From assembly GCA_964574215.1 (NCBI GenBank), contig CAZNLR010000018.1:19850-83849 (forward strand): a stretch of 64,000 nt of DNA, given 5' to 3'. Origin of the DNA: GCA-2725625 sp964574215. Its GTDB lineage: Bacteria; Pseudomonadota; Alphaproteobacteria; Rhodospirillales; UBA2165. The position numbers and the translations under genes were made by a program. Position 1 is the first letter of the stretch. Every line of letters starts with the position of its first letter. Shown here piece by piece: positions 27,635 through 36,382 of the stretch. The notes under the pieces are model-generated. The model saw nothing but the letters and a program-made list of their open reading frames with translations, had not been told where the DNA came from and did no database searches.

Positions 27635-29130
27635 TGTCGGGTCAGCCTTTGCTGCAAACCAGCCAGGTCACCAAAGCCTTCGGTGCACTGGTGGCGGTCA
27701 ACGACCTCAGCTTCGATCTCGGCGACGGCGAGGTGCTTGGCATCATGGGCCCCAATGGCGCCGGTAAATCGACGCTCTTCAATCTGATCATGGGCGCCAT
27801 GCCCCTCAGCGACGGTTCGGTTCATTTCGCCGGCCAGCAGATCAGCGGCATGAACGCCAGCCAGATTTGCCGCTTAGGCATCGGCCGAACCTACCAGATC
27901 CCGCAACCCTTCCGCCACATGACGGTGGCCGAAAACGTCGTCGTCGGCCAGCTCTATGGCCAGAACAAGACGGCCATGGAACCCGCAAGAGAAAAGGCCT
28001 ACGAAATCCTGACGACCCTTAGGTTGGACGACAAGGCGGACCTGATGGCCGGGCAGTTGGGGCTGTTGGACCTCAAACGGCTGGAGATGGCGCGGGCGCT
28101 CTCCACCGATCCGCGCCTGCTGTTGCTGGACGAGATCGCCGGGGGGCTGGTGGAAAGCGAGATCGAGGAACTGGAAAACAATATCGACGATCTCAAGTCC
28201 CAGGGCCAAAGCATGATCATTATCGAACATGTCATGCGCACCCTGTTCAACCATTCGGACCGCATCCTGGTGATGAATTTCGGTACCGAAGTGGCCGTCG
28301 ACACGCCGCCGAAGATCGCCGAGAACGAGGAGGTGATCGATATCTATCTGGGCGAGGAATTGGACCGCAAGGCGCCGGTCAGCGCCGCCCAGACGACGGC
28401 CGAAACGCGGCAGACCCTTTTAAAGGTGTCGGAGATCGGTTCCGGCTACGGTGAGTTCCAGGCCCTGTTCGACGTGTCCATGGAGATCAAAAAAGGAGAA
28501 ATCGTTGCCCTCATCGGCATCAACGGGGCGGGCAAGTCGACGCTGACCCGGGCCGTCACCAACCAGATTCCCCTGACTGCCGGCGCTGTCCACTGGAAAG
28601 GCGACGATCTGGCTCAGTATAAAGCCTATGACATCGTCGATCTGGGCATTTCCCAATGTCTGGAAGGGCGGAAGATTTTCAATCACATGACCGTCCTGGA
28701 AAATCTGGAAATCGGTGCCTATCCCGGCCACGCCAGGGACAAACGCCTAGGAACCCTGCAATGGGTGTACGAGCTTTTTCCCCGGTTGCAGGAGCGGGCC
28801 GATCAATTGGGGGGTACCTTGTCCGGGGGCGAGCAACAGATGTTGGCCATCGGCCGCGCCCTCATGGCGCTTCCCGAATTGATCATCTTCGATGAAATCT
28901 CTCTCGGCCTCGCACCCAAGATCATCGACACCATTTACGAAACTATTCCCAAAATCGTCGCCAACGGCACCACCGTTCTGCTGATCGAACAAAACGTTCA
29001 CCGCAGCTTGGGTATCGCCGACCGGGCCTACATTCTGGAGCGTGGCCGCATCACCCTTTCCGGCACCGCCCAGGAACTGATCGAGAACAAGGAAATCCAG
29101 GAAGCCTATTTCGGGCTGGAGACGCATTAA
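27631..29130 (+). CDS. Fused LivG-LivF ABC importer ATPase
   Basis: 499 residues holding two complete ABC ATPases that are normally two proteins. The first (residues 1-~245) has Walker A GPNGAGKST, the LivG insertion and Walker B LLLLDEIAGGLVESE; the place of its signature reads AGQLGLLDLKRLEMARAL, so the LSGGQ motif is degenerate. The second (from ~265) has Walker A GINGAGKST, signature LSGGEQQML and Walker B LIIFDEISLGLAPK, like LivF. A ~20-residue linker (DRKAPVSAAQTTAE) joins them. Fusion fixes a 1:1 pairing of the two halves. It energises the LivHM pore; a 21-bp stem-loop follows immediately. Confidence 0.92.
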   Translation: MMSGQPLLQTSQVTKAFGALVAVNDLSFDLGDGEVLGIMGPNGAGKSTLFNLIMGAMPLSDGSVHFAGQQISGMNASQICRLGIGRTYQIPQPFRHMTVAENVVVGQLYGQNKTAMEPAREKAYEILTTLRLDDKADLMAGQLGLLDLKRLEMARALSTDPRLLLLDEIAGGLVESEIEELENNIDDLKSQGQSMIIIEHVMRTLFNHSDRILVMNFGTEVAVDTPPKIAENEEVIDIYLGEELDRKAPVSAAQTTAETRQTLLKVSEIGSGYGEFQALFDVSMEIKKGEIVALIGINGAGKSTLTRAVTNQIPLTAGAVHWKGDDLAQYKAYDIVDLGISQCLEGRKIFNHMTVLENLEIGAYPGHARDKRLGTLQWVYELFPRLQERADQLGGTLSGGEQQMLAIGRALMALPELIIFDEISLGLAPKIIDTIYETIPKIVANGTTVLLIEQNVHRSLGIADRAYILERGRITLSGTAQELIENKEIQEAYFGLETH

Positions 29131-29190
29131 AAAAAGTGTACCAGGAATAATTTTCGATAAATGGCGAATATTATTCCTGGTACACTTTTT
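29131..29190. terminator. 21-bp perfect stem-loop, bidirectional terminator
   Basis: Arms 29131-29151 and 29170-29190 are exact reverse complements (AAAAAGTGTACCAGGAATAA and one more base), with an 18-base loop. The right arm ends in CACTTTTT, giving a T-run after a stable stem, and the left arm starts with an A-run, so it can stop transcription on both strands. It begins at the base after the fused ATPase stop and so probably ends the importer operon. The length and perfection are also compatible with a small mobile palindrome. Confidence 0.75.
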
Positions 29191-29217
29191 GCCACCGAGA
29201 TTAAGGGAGGAAATTTA

Positions 29218-29619
29218 ATGTCACAGGAACAATTTGAAACCGGGATGAAACGCCGGACCAAGGTTCTGGGTGAGGCGTATGTGGAGAAATCCCTCACCAA
29301 CGCGGACGATTTCAACAAGGATTTTCAAAAGCTGATTACCGAATACTGTTGGGGCGGCGTTTGGGGGCGGGATGGGCTGGCCATGCGCGACCGGTCTATC
29401 CTCAATCTCGGCATGATCGCCGCGCTGAACCGGTCGGAGGAGTTTAAACTGCATTTCCGGGGCGCCCTCAACAATGGCCTGAGCCTGGAAGAATTGCGTG
29501 AAATCCTGCTTCAGATCACGGTCTATTGCGGTGCCCCAGCGGGGGTGGAAAGCTTCCGCCTGGCCCGGGAAGTGCTGGCCGATTTGGGCATCGATCCTTC
29601 AAAGATGGATTCCGACTAG
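29218..29619 (+). CDS. Carboxymuconolactone decarboxylase/AhpD-family protein
   Basis: 133 residues from the ATG at 29218 with AAGGGAGG seven bases upstream; an upstream ATG at 29161 lies inside the stem-loop region and is unlikely. The helical CMD pattern is visible: TEYCWGGVWGRDGLAMRDRSILNLGMIAAL and LHFRGALNNGLSLEELREIL, then ITVYCGAPAGVESF. The family includes gamma-carboxymuconolactone decarboxylase of the protocatechuate route and AhpD-like peroxidases; the lone Cys of YCGAPAG and absence of a CxxC make the decarboxylase side more likely. Between the importer and a MetE-like gene, it fits a catabolic role. Confidence 0.85.
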   Translation: MSQEQFETGMKRRTKVLGEAYVEKSLTNADDFNKDFQKLITEYCWGGVWGRDGLAMRDRSILNLGMIAALNRSEEFKLHFRGALNNGLSLEELREILLQITVYCGAPAGVESFRLAREVLADLGIDPSKMDSD

Positions 29620-29670
29620 CGGTCGAGATAAGTAAACTGTCACCGAATTAGACGAAAGAAGCAGATCATC

Positions 29671-30813
29671 ATGCCCCATCCCTTGAAAAACATTCGAATC
29701 GATCAGGTCGGCAGCCTGTTGCGCCCCGCCGGGCTCATCGACGCCTTCCTGCAATTCGGCAAGGACGAAATAACGGAAGACCAATTGACCGAGGCACAGG
29801 ACACCGCCATCTCGGAACTGGTGGCCCAAGAAGAAGCCGCCGGGTTGCCGGTGGTCTCCGACGGCGAATACCGGCGGCTCAACTGGCAGGTCAGTTTTTC
29901 CGAGGTGGACGGCTGGGATTTGTGGGAAGGATCATGGAAAGGTTTTGTCGCCAATCCCTCCCTGATCGGTGAAGACGAAAAACCGCTGGAGCGGGGCGCC
30001 GATGCGGTGGAGTCTTTCAAGGCGCCCGCCACCGGCAAGCTGAAACTCAAAAGGAATTTCCCCCTGGTAGAATACGAATACCTGCACACGATCGCCAAAC
30101 ACCCCGCCAAGGCCATGATCATGGGACCCGACCGGGTCTCCCAGATGTGCGATATCGAAAACTCCTCACCTCACTACGAGGACGCCGACTCGTTCCTTGC
30201 GGATGTAACGGAAATCCAAAGCCAGATGGTGGGTGAACTGATCGACGCCGGGTGTCCCTATATACAGTTGGATGAGCCCAGCTATACCGGCTACGTGGAC
30301 CGGGATACCTTGGAGCGCATTGCCGAACGGGGAGAGGATCCATTGGAGAATCTGGCCCGTGCCGTGGCGGCCTCCAACGGTGTTATCGAGGCGCATGACG
30401 GAAAGGCTTGTTTCGGCCTTCATATCTGCCGGGGCAACCGGGCCTCCATGTGGCACCGGGAAGGCACGTATGACGGTATCGCCGAATATCTGTTCGCCAA
30501 CCTCAAATTCGACCGACTGCTGCTGGAATACGATACCGAACGCGCCGGCGGGTTCGAGCCACTGCGGTTCATACCAAAGGACGGACCTACCGTGGTGCTG
30601 GGCCTGATCACCACCAAGCACGGTGAGGTGGAGACGGTGGACGAGCTTTTGGCCCGCATCGACGATGCGCAGAACCATATCGACATCGATCAGTTGGCGA
30701 TCAGTCCCCAATGCGGTTTCGCCTCCGGCATCACCGGCAACCTCCTCAGCGAAGACGCCCAGTGGCGCAAGATCGCCGTCATGCAGAAGGTGGCGGAAAA
30801 AGTCTGGGGGTAG
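29671..30813 (+). CDS. MetE-like (cobalamin-independent methionine synthase C-domain) zinc methyltransferase
   Basis: 380 residues, only the C-terminal barrel of MetE, as in the YxjG/YxjH group. It begins IRIDQVGSLLRPAGLIDAF and keeps the four zinc ligands of MetE: His251 and Cys253 in GLHICRGN, Glu286 in LLLEYDTER and Cys348 in ISPQCGFAS; DEPSY near residue 203 is the substrate-aspartate region. MetE transfers methyl from a folate to a thiol; the short forms can use other methyl donors or thiol acceptors. In this block it may act on a substrate thiol or methyl group rather than make methionine. ATG start with weak AGAAG. Confidence 0.85.
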   Translation: MPHPLKNIRIDQVGSLLRPAGLIDAFLQFGKDEITEDQLTEAQDTAISELVAQEEAAGLPVVSDGEYRRLNWQVSFSEVDGWDLWEGSWKGFVANPSLIGEDEKPLERGADAVESFKAPATGKLKLKRNFPLVEYEYLHTIAKHPAKAMIMGPDRVSQMCDIENSSPHYEDADSFLADVTEIQSQMVGELIDAGCPYIQLDEPSYTGYVDRDTLERIAERGEDPLENLARAVAASNGVIEAHDGKACFGLHICRGNRASMWHREGTYDGIAEYLFANLKFDRLLLEYDTERAGGFEPLRFIPKDGPTVVLGLITTKHGEVETVDELLARIDDAQNHIDIDQLAISPQCGFASGITGNLLSEDAQWRKIAVMQKVAEKVWG

Positions 30814-30831
30814 AGCGAAAATTCGAGGATG

Positions 30832-31599
30832 TTAGCTCGAAAGTCTGTACCGTATCGTCCTGGTCGCCCAGAGAAGCAGTCCAGCGGAAAGTATGAGGAT
30901 ATAAGCAATATCCCAGAGCACCAACCAGCTCATTTCCCCGGCAAAAGCGGCGCGGGCCAGGCGGACGGGATGGAGAAGGGGCAGGATCTCGGCGACTTGC
31001 AGCCAGCCGCCGGAGAGCCGCTCGCTGATGGGAAAAAAAACATCGGAGAACAGAAAAAGTGGTGTCAGGAAGAGCGTAAAATAGAAGCTGAACAGTTCGA
31101 TGGTCGGCAGGCGCAACGTGACGGCAATGCCGATGGCGGCGAACATCAGGCCGGTAAGGGGAATAACCAATGCCGCCAGCAACGCCGACAGACCGGGCAT
31201 CAGGCCGAACAGGGCGGCGACGATGAAAAAGCCGCCGCCGTAAATACATGACCTGGTCAGTGCCCACAGCACCTCACCCACCAGAATATCGTCCGGGGTC
31301 ACCGGCGTGGTGACCATGCCGCTGTAGGTCTTTTCGTAGGTCAGGCGGACAAAGACGTTATAGGTCACCTCGAAACTGGCGCCATGCATGGCCGAAACGC
31401 AGATCAGACCGGGCACGAGAAACTCCACATAAGAAACGCCACCCATTTCGGTGATATAGGCGCCGACGCCGATGCCAATGGCGGTAAGATAAAACACCGG
31501 TTCAAAAAAGTTGGGTAGCAGATTCGACTTCCAGGTCCGCCGGTAAAGGCTGGCGTTGCGCCGCCAGACGGAAACCGCATGTCTAAGTGATAAGCTCAT
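30832..31599 (-). CDS. ABC-2 type transporter permease (NodJ-like)
   Basis: 255 residues, about six membrane helices, the ABC-2 layout used for polysaccharide or drug export. Typical are NLLPNFFEPVFYLTAIGIG, FLVPGLICVSAMHGASFEVTYN, the amphipathic VTPDDILVGEVLWAL and the late FFPISERLSGGWLQVAEILPL. It overlaps the start of this operon's ATPase gene partner by four bases at 31596-31599 (its ATG lies on the ATPase stop) and is convergent with the MetE-like gene. Direction is outward by family; cargo unknown. Confidence 0.88.
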   Translation of the reverse strand: MSLSLRHAVSVWRRNASLYRRTWKSNLLPNFFEPVFYLTAIGIGVGAYITEMGGVSYVEFLVPGLICVSAMHGASFEVTYNVFVRLTYEKTYSGMVTTPVTPDDILVGEVLWALTRSCIYGGGFFIVAALFGLMPGLSALLAALVIPLTGLMFAAIGIAVTLRLPTIELFSFYFTLFLTPLFLFSDVFFPISERLSGGWLQVAEILPLLHPVRLARAAFAGEMSWLVLWDIAYILILSAGLLLWATRTIRYRLSS

Positions 31600-32552
31600 T
31601 GGTCCTCCCCCAATTGAGCACCGGTGACAGAGAGGAAGACATCTTCCAGATTGGCCGGGCGGACAATGACCGGCCGGCGCTCACCACCATCCATTTTATG
31701 CACTTCATTGAGAACCGGGGTGGCGTCCTCGGCGAAAACCATCAACCGGTTCCCTGAACGGAGTTTAACCACGCCATTGCCGATGGCATTGGTAAGAAGC
31801 TGCTCTTCGGCCTCAGTGCAGTCGAACTCCACCGCTTCCGGATGGAGCTCGCTTTGGATCAATTCCCGCGGCGGTCCCTGGCGGATCGATTTCCCGCCGG
31901 CGACGATCATTACCTGATCGCACAGCCGTTCGGCTTCGTCCATGTAGTGGGTGGTCAGCAGGACGGTTTTGCCGTCCGATTTAAGTTGGCGGATTTTTGA
32001 CCACAAAGCGTGGCGCACCGCCGGATCAAGCCCAGTGGTCGGTTCATCCAGAATCAGCAGTTCCGGATCATTAATTAACGACATGGCGACGGCCAGCCGC
32101 CTTTGGAAGCCGCCGGATAAAGTGATCACCGGCATGTCTTCGTGGGAGCGGAGCTCCAGAAAATCGAGCAGATGATCGATACGCCGCGTCAGTTCTGCTT
32201 CCGGGATCAAATGGTGACGTCCGAAGATCCGGAGGTTGATCCGCGGCGACAGGTTATCGATCATGACATTTTCCTGCAGGGTCACCCCCAGACGGGTTCG
32301 TATCGCTCGGACATTACGCGCCACGTCCTGGCCAAACACACGGACCTGTCCCCGCGTCGGTTCGGTAACGCCGTACAGCATACGCAGGGTGGTTGTTTTC
32401 CCCGCTCCGTTAGGGCCGAGCAACCCGAAGCAGATACCGGCTGGAATTGCCAGGTCGAGATTGCTGACAGCCGTCTTGCTTTCATAGACCTTGGTTACGC
32501 CATCGGTTTCAACGATGAAATTTTTTTCTTCTGAAATTTCGTTCTCTGGCAT
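31596..32552 (-). CDS. ABC-2 type transporter ATPase (NodI-like)
   Basis: 318 residues. Walker A GPNGAGKTT, Q-loop VTLQENVM, signature LSGGFQRRL, Walker B LLILDEPTTGLDP and H-loop TTHYMDEAERLCD are all intact. The C-terminal ~85 residues form the regulatory tail common in NodI/DrrA-type exporters. It pairs with the permease gene it overlaps. The pair sits between the MetE-like gene and the secreted beta-propeller gene and is transcribed with the latter (12-bp gap), so all three on this strand could be one operon. Confidence 0.92.
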   Translation of the reverse strand: MPENEISEEKNFIVETDGVTKVYESKTAVSNLDLAIPAGICFGLLGPNGAGKTTTLRMLYGVTEPTRGQVRVFGQDVARNVRAIRTRLGVTLQENVMIDNLSPRINLRIFGRHHLIPEAELTRRIDHLLDFLELRSHEDMPVITLSGGFQRRLAVAMSLINDPELLILDEPTTGLDPAVRHALWSKIRQLKSDGKTVLLTTHYMDEAERLCDQVMIVAGGKSIRQGPPRELIQSELHPEAVEFDCTEAEEQLLTNAIGNGVVKLRSGNRLMVFAEDATPVLNEVHKMDGGERRPVIVRPANLEDVFLSVTGAQLGEDQ

Positions 32553-32564
32553 TACGCGGTCAGA

Positions 32565-33560
32565 CTACTGCCCCACCACGGCCCTGCCAACGGTATCTTC
32601 GTCGGTGCCGAACCAAACTGTGTCGGTAGGAGCATGGTAGTGCATGTGTCTGACACTGCCGGCGCCGGACGGGATGGGGGTAATGGAAAATATGGCGTCC
32701 TTGGCCGGATCGAAGCCGACGAAGGTGTTGGGATCGACACCCGTTTCCACCAGCCAGATGCGCCCCCGTTTGTCCCGCGCCATGCCATAGGGGTCGGAAT
32801 CTGCGCCGCCCGGCAGTTTCCATTCGTCCAGCTTGCCCGTCTTGGGATCGAGCCGTCCTAAATAGCCGCGGCTGTAGTCGGTGTAGTAAATCCGCCCGTC
32901 GTCTGTGACATCGATCCGGCGGGGCCTGGCACCGTCGACAATCTTGTGCTCGGTCAATTTGAGGGTGTTGGGATCAACCGACGCCACTTTATCGGTCCCC
33001 AGAAGGGCGATCCACGGCGTCCCGTTCGGCGCAATGATGATCCCGTAGGGCCGCGCGCGACTGGTGGGAACCCGGATGAGGTCGACTTTACGGTCGGCCA
33101 GCCGCAGCCGTCCGACGAAATTGCCCCATTGCACCGTGAACCATATGTGCTTTTCGGCCCTATCGAAGATCAGCGTATGGGGATCGTCGGCTTCCGGCTC
33201 CGGCATGCCGATTCTCTCAATTTTGCTGGTCTTAGGATCGAAACGGCCGATATAGCCGGAGAGATTCCCCGAATACCAAACAACACCATCGGAACCCACG
33301 ATCAAATTGTGGGGTCCCGGTTCGTCCTTCAGGCCTTTGAGAATAAACTTGCCGGTCTGCGGATTGAGGCGCGCCAGATAGTGCCCGCTCTGGCCGACAA
33401 ACCAGACCGAGTTGGCGTTTTCGGCAAAGGGGTCGCGGGACCGGCCGCCGTAGCTTACCTTCCATTCCTTAATATCGACCGGGTTCAAGGAATCGGCTGA
33501 AAGCGCCGGGAACGGCAGGAAAAAAATGAGGGACATCGCAAATAGTAATTTCAATTTCAT
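32565..33560 (-). CDS. Exported Vgb-like (virginiamycin B lyase family) beta-propeller
   Basis: 331 residues from the ATG at 33560 (GGGAG upstream); the longer frame to 33620 adds a basic, Lys-rich stretch that spoils the signal peptide. The signal peptide is MKLKLLFAMSLIFFLPFPALSA. Seven propeller blades repeat VWF/WYS-x-x-x-G-x-IGRFDPKTG (GYIGRFDPKTSK, GYLGRLDPKTGK), the Vgb/SMP-30-like pattern. True Vgb opens streptogramin rings by elimination, but most family members have no known reaction. Residues HMHYHAPTDTVWFG near the C-terminus include candidate catalytic His. Placed in the periplasm. Confidence 0.8.
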   Translation of the reverse strand: MKLKLLFAMSLIFFLPFPALSADSLNPVDIKEWKVSYGGRSRDPFAENANSVWFVGQSGHYLARLNPQTGKFILKGLKDEPGPHNLIVGSDGVVWYSGNLSGYIGRFDPKTSKIERIGMPEPEADDPHTLIFDRAEKHIWFTVQWGNFVGRLRLADRKVDLIRVPTSRARPYGIIIAPNGTPWIALLGTDKVASVDPNTLKLTEHKIVDGARPRRIDVTDDGRIYYTDYSRGYLGRLDPKTGKLDEWKLPGGADSDPYGMARDKRGRIWLVETGVDPNTFVGFDPAKDAIFSITPIPSGAGSVRHMHYHAPTDTVWFGTDEDTVGRAVVGQ

Positions 33561-33684
33561 GCCTGAACTCCCATGTTTCTTATGGCCTTTTCGGCGACGG
33601 GTGGAATATGGCGTATGCAATTAGGAAGTTTTATTATTATAGTTAAACCGGAACACGGCAACATATCCCGGTCAGGAGAATTTA

Positions 33685-35172
33685 ATGAGACGCCGCAGCA
33701 CGGTAGGTAAAAATACACGCCAAAAAGCCATGGGCCTGGATCAGTTCGGTGAAGACGGGGTTACCTTCAGCGATATCGACGAAGTCACCTCTTCGTCCAA
33801 AGGTATCTGGAAACGGCCCTGGTGGGTGCGCGAGGTGGACAAACCGACCGTGGATATCGACTGGGACGCCACCGAGCGGTTCGACGCCACGAAAATCCAA
33901 CAGGTTTCCTGGAAAAAATATATTGGTGAAGACAAAGCCAAGGAACTGACCAAACGACGGGAAGAAAAACTTCGCCAATGGATCATCGAGGGTAAGGCCG
34001 GGTACACCCTGCGGGACCGCGCCCTGGATATCGCCGGCGCCCAGGCCGGATCGGTGAGCACCACTTTTAAAGGGTCCTGGTACAAGGAGGACAAAGACGG
34101 GAAGGAAAGGGAAGACGGCAAGGTCTTCGCCTACGAACCTGCCCGGTCACAGCTGACCGACCCTGCACGGCCCAAACCCATGAGCCCGGAAGAATTGGGC
34201 GTGCCCCGCTGGGAGGGAACGCCCGAGGAAAACGCCCGCATGATCCGCTCGGCGCTGCGTCATTTCGGCGCCCATCAGGTCGGCTTTGTCGAACTGACGG
34301 AAAACAACAAAAAATTGTTCTATGAAACGGACGCCATGGACGGCAAGCGGATCGAATTTGAAAATGTAGAGAAGGCTTACGAGACCGATGAGAAGCGGGT
34401 CATCCCGGAAAAGGCAAGATGGGCGATCGTATTTTCGGTGCAGATGTCCGAAGAACTGATCAAACGGAAATCCGGATTGATGCCGTCGGCCTTGTCGGCG
34501 GCGGCCACGGGCGCGGCCTACCGTCAGGCGAGAAACGTCATCGACCAGACCCAGTGCTTTCTGCATGTGCTGGGCTATCAGGGGTTGATGGGCACCTGGT
34601 ATAACGGATTGGGGATCGCACCGGCCTTCGGCATCCTGGCGGGCCTGGGCGAACTGGGCCGGATCAACCGCATGATCAGTCCCGAACACGGTCCGCTGCA
34701 ACGGGTCTTCAAGCTGGTCACCGATCTGCCCTTGACGCCCACCAAGCCCATTGATGCCGGTATTATGAATTTCTGCCGCACCTGCAAGGTCTGCGCCGAT
34801 GAATGCCCGGCGGATTGTTTGAGCAAAAAAACCGACCCCTATTGGGAACCGGCGGGCCCCTGGAACAATCCTGGGCACAAAACCTGGTACGAGGATTCAC
34901 CCAGTTGCCGGACCTGGTGGGCGGTATCGACGGCGGGCTGTTCCACCTGCTTTGCGGTCTGTGCCTTCAGCAAGAAAAACATCTCGGTGATCCACGATAT
35001 CGTGAAGATCGCCATTGCCAAAAACAAGATCATGCCCGACAAGGTAAATGCGTTTTTCACCAAGATGGACGGTGTGTTCGGCTATCAGGATCAACGCAAT
35101 ATCAATGATTGGTGGGACATGGAACTACCGCCCCGGGGCACCAATAACCCCAAAGAAACCAAACTGGATTAG
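33685..35172 (+). CDS. rdhA: Reductive dehalogenase-like protein (RdhA)
   Basis: 495 residues from an ATG with CAGGAG upstream. RdhA core: WYNGLGIAPAFGILAGLGEL(GR), ISPEHGPLQRVF and TDLPLTPTKPID, then two [4Fe-4S] motifs, Cys364/367/370/374 (FCRTCKVCADECP) and Cys408/419/422/426 (GCSTCFAVC, with Ala in place of the usual Pro). These enzymes use a corrinoid and two clusters to cleave carbon-halogen bonds, as respiration or for breakdown. No twin-arginine signal peptide is present: MRRRSTVGKN is not followed by a hydrophobic stretch, so the protein should stay in the cytoplasm. Followed 15 bp later by a small membrane protein. Confidence 0.9.
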   Translation: MRRRSTVGKNTRQKAMGLDQFGEDGVTFSDIDEVTSSSKGIWKRPWWVREVDKPTVDIDWDATERFDATKIQQVSWKKYIGEDKAKELTKRREEKLRQWIIEGKAGYTLRDRALDIAGAQAGSVSTTFKGSWYKEDKDGKEREDGKVFAYEPARSQLTDPARPKPMSPEELGVPRWEGTPEENARMIRSALRHFGAHQVGFVELTENNKKLFYETDAMDGKRIEFENVEKAYETDEKRVIPEKARWAIVFSVQMSEELIKRKSGLMPSALSAAATGAAYRQARNVIDQTQCFLHVLGYQGLMGTWYNGLGIAPAFGILAGLGELGRINRMISPEHGPLQRVFKLVTDLPLTPTKPIDAGIMNFCRTCKVCADECPADCLSKKTDPYWEPAGPWNNPGHKTWYEDSPSCRTWWAVSTAGCSTCFAVCAFSKKNISVIHDIVKIAIAKNKIMPDKVNAFFTKMDGVFGYQDQRNINDWWDMELPPRGTNNPKETKLD

Positions 35173-35187
35173 GCGGGGAGCAGATTG

Positions 35188-35445
35188 ATGTGGCGTTTTA
35201 TCTATGGCCTGATCCTGGGTGCCGGCGGCATGGCCTTCTGGAACTGGAAACAAGCCGAAAATTTATCCGTGGCCTGGTATGTCTGGCTCCTGATGGCCCT
35301 GGCTCTGGCTCTGGGCACCCTGGCGGTCCATCATTTTTTCGCCTCCAGGGAAGAACTGGAACCCAAGGCGGCCTGGATCGGCCTGCTGCTTTTCGGCCTT
35401 CCCGCCTTGCTGCTGTCCGGCTGGGTGCTGTCGTTTTTCGTGTGA
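35188..35445 (+). CDS. Small membrane protein, RdhB-like anchor
   Basis: 85 residues from the ATG at 35188 (GGGGAG eight bases upstream); TTG at 35185 is an alternative. Three membrane helices are clear (WRFIYGLILGAGGMAFWNW, WYVWLLMALALALGTLAV, WIGLLLFGLPALLLSGWVL). The loop REELEPKAAWIG before the last helix resembles the conserved Glu-Pro loop of RdhB membrane anchors that hold RdhA on the membrane. The position directly after rdhA supports this; sequence alone would not. Confidence 0.7.
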   Translation: MWRFIYGLILGAGGMAFWNWKQAENLSVAWYVWLLMALALALGTLAVHHFFASREELEPKAAWIGLLLFGLPALLLSGWVLSFFV

Positions 35446-35486
35446 CAGGGATGTCCTGACAAGCTAGGCGATCAGTAATCCAAGGC

Positions 35487-36326
35487 CTAAATTCTCAGTA
35501 ATACGACGCCCAAAGCAACGATGATGACACATATCATTCGCCAACCCCCCAAAACCTCTTTCAAAACGAGAGACCCGATTAGAGCTGCAAAAATTACACT
35601 GGTTTCCCGGAGCGCCGATACGGGTGCAATAGGCGCCAATGTCATCGACCAAATTATGATCCAGTAGGACGTCAGAGAAATGATACCGGCTCCAATTCCC
35701 GCGGCCCATTGCCGACGTGACAAAATCTTGAGATCTTGCCGGGTACGCCAGCCAAATACGGCAGCGTAAATAATGCCGGTAAGCGCGAACATTGAGACCG
35801 TATATCCGTGAGCGTTCCCGGCAAATCTGGCCCCCAGCCCATCGATGATGGTATATGAGGCGATCATCAAAGCGGTTGCCAGTGAATATAGAACTGCTTG
35901 CCAATCCTGGAATTGCCGCCAGCCGTTACGTAGTGAAAGGCCCAGAATACCACCGACAATTACAAAGATGGCCAACAATGTTTTTACCGATAATTTTTCG
36001 CCCACAAAGAAAAACATTATAATGGCGACAATCAACGGCGCAGTTCCACGGGCGATTGGATATACCAAACTCAAATCGCCCCAACGGTAGGCAATTGAAA
36101 GAAACCAAAAATAAAGAACATGAATGACTGCAGAGGCCCCTAAATACGGCCAACTCACCAGGGGTGGAAATGGGAAAAATGCAATCAAGCCCAAGGATAT
36201 GACGCCGGAACTTATGGTTAAAAGCACCGTTGCCAAATGCTGGTTGTGATCCGCCTTAATCAGGGCATTCCAGCTAGCGTGCAGGATCGCCGCCAAAAGC
36301 ACTAAACTGGTGATTGTCGCATCCAT
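35487..36326 (-). CDS. EamA/DMT-family transporter
   Basis: 279 residues, ten membrane segments in two halves. LLAAILHASWNALIKAD at the N-terminus, WGDLSLVYPIARGTAPLIVA and SALRETSVIFAALIGSLVLKE are standard EamA pieces; the ILHASWNAL opening is typical of the DMT branch with phosphonate-transporter-like members. Substrate unknown. It faces rdhA/rdhB tail to tail and is followed on the same strand only by unrelated genes, so it seems a single-gene unit. Confidence 0.87.
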   Translation of the reverse strand: MDATITSLVLLAAILHASWNALIKADHNQHLATVLLTISSGVISLGLIAFFPFPPLVSWPYLGASAVIHVLYFWFLSIAYRWGDLSLVYPIARGTAPLIVAIIMFFFVGEKLSVKTLLAIFVIVGGILGLSLRNGWRQFQDWQAVLYSLATALMIASYTIIDGLGARFAGNAHGYTVSMFALTGIIYAAVFGWRTRQDLKILSRRQWAAGIGAGIISLTSYWIIIWSMTLAPIAPVSALRETSVIFAALIGSLVLKEVLGGWRMICVIIVALGVVLLRI

Positions 36327-36382
36327 ACCCGAATCTAACGGCCGGATACATTTTTTGATTCAATATCGGAAATTGACAAACC

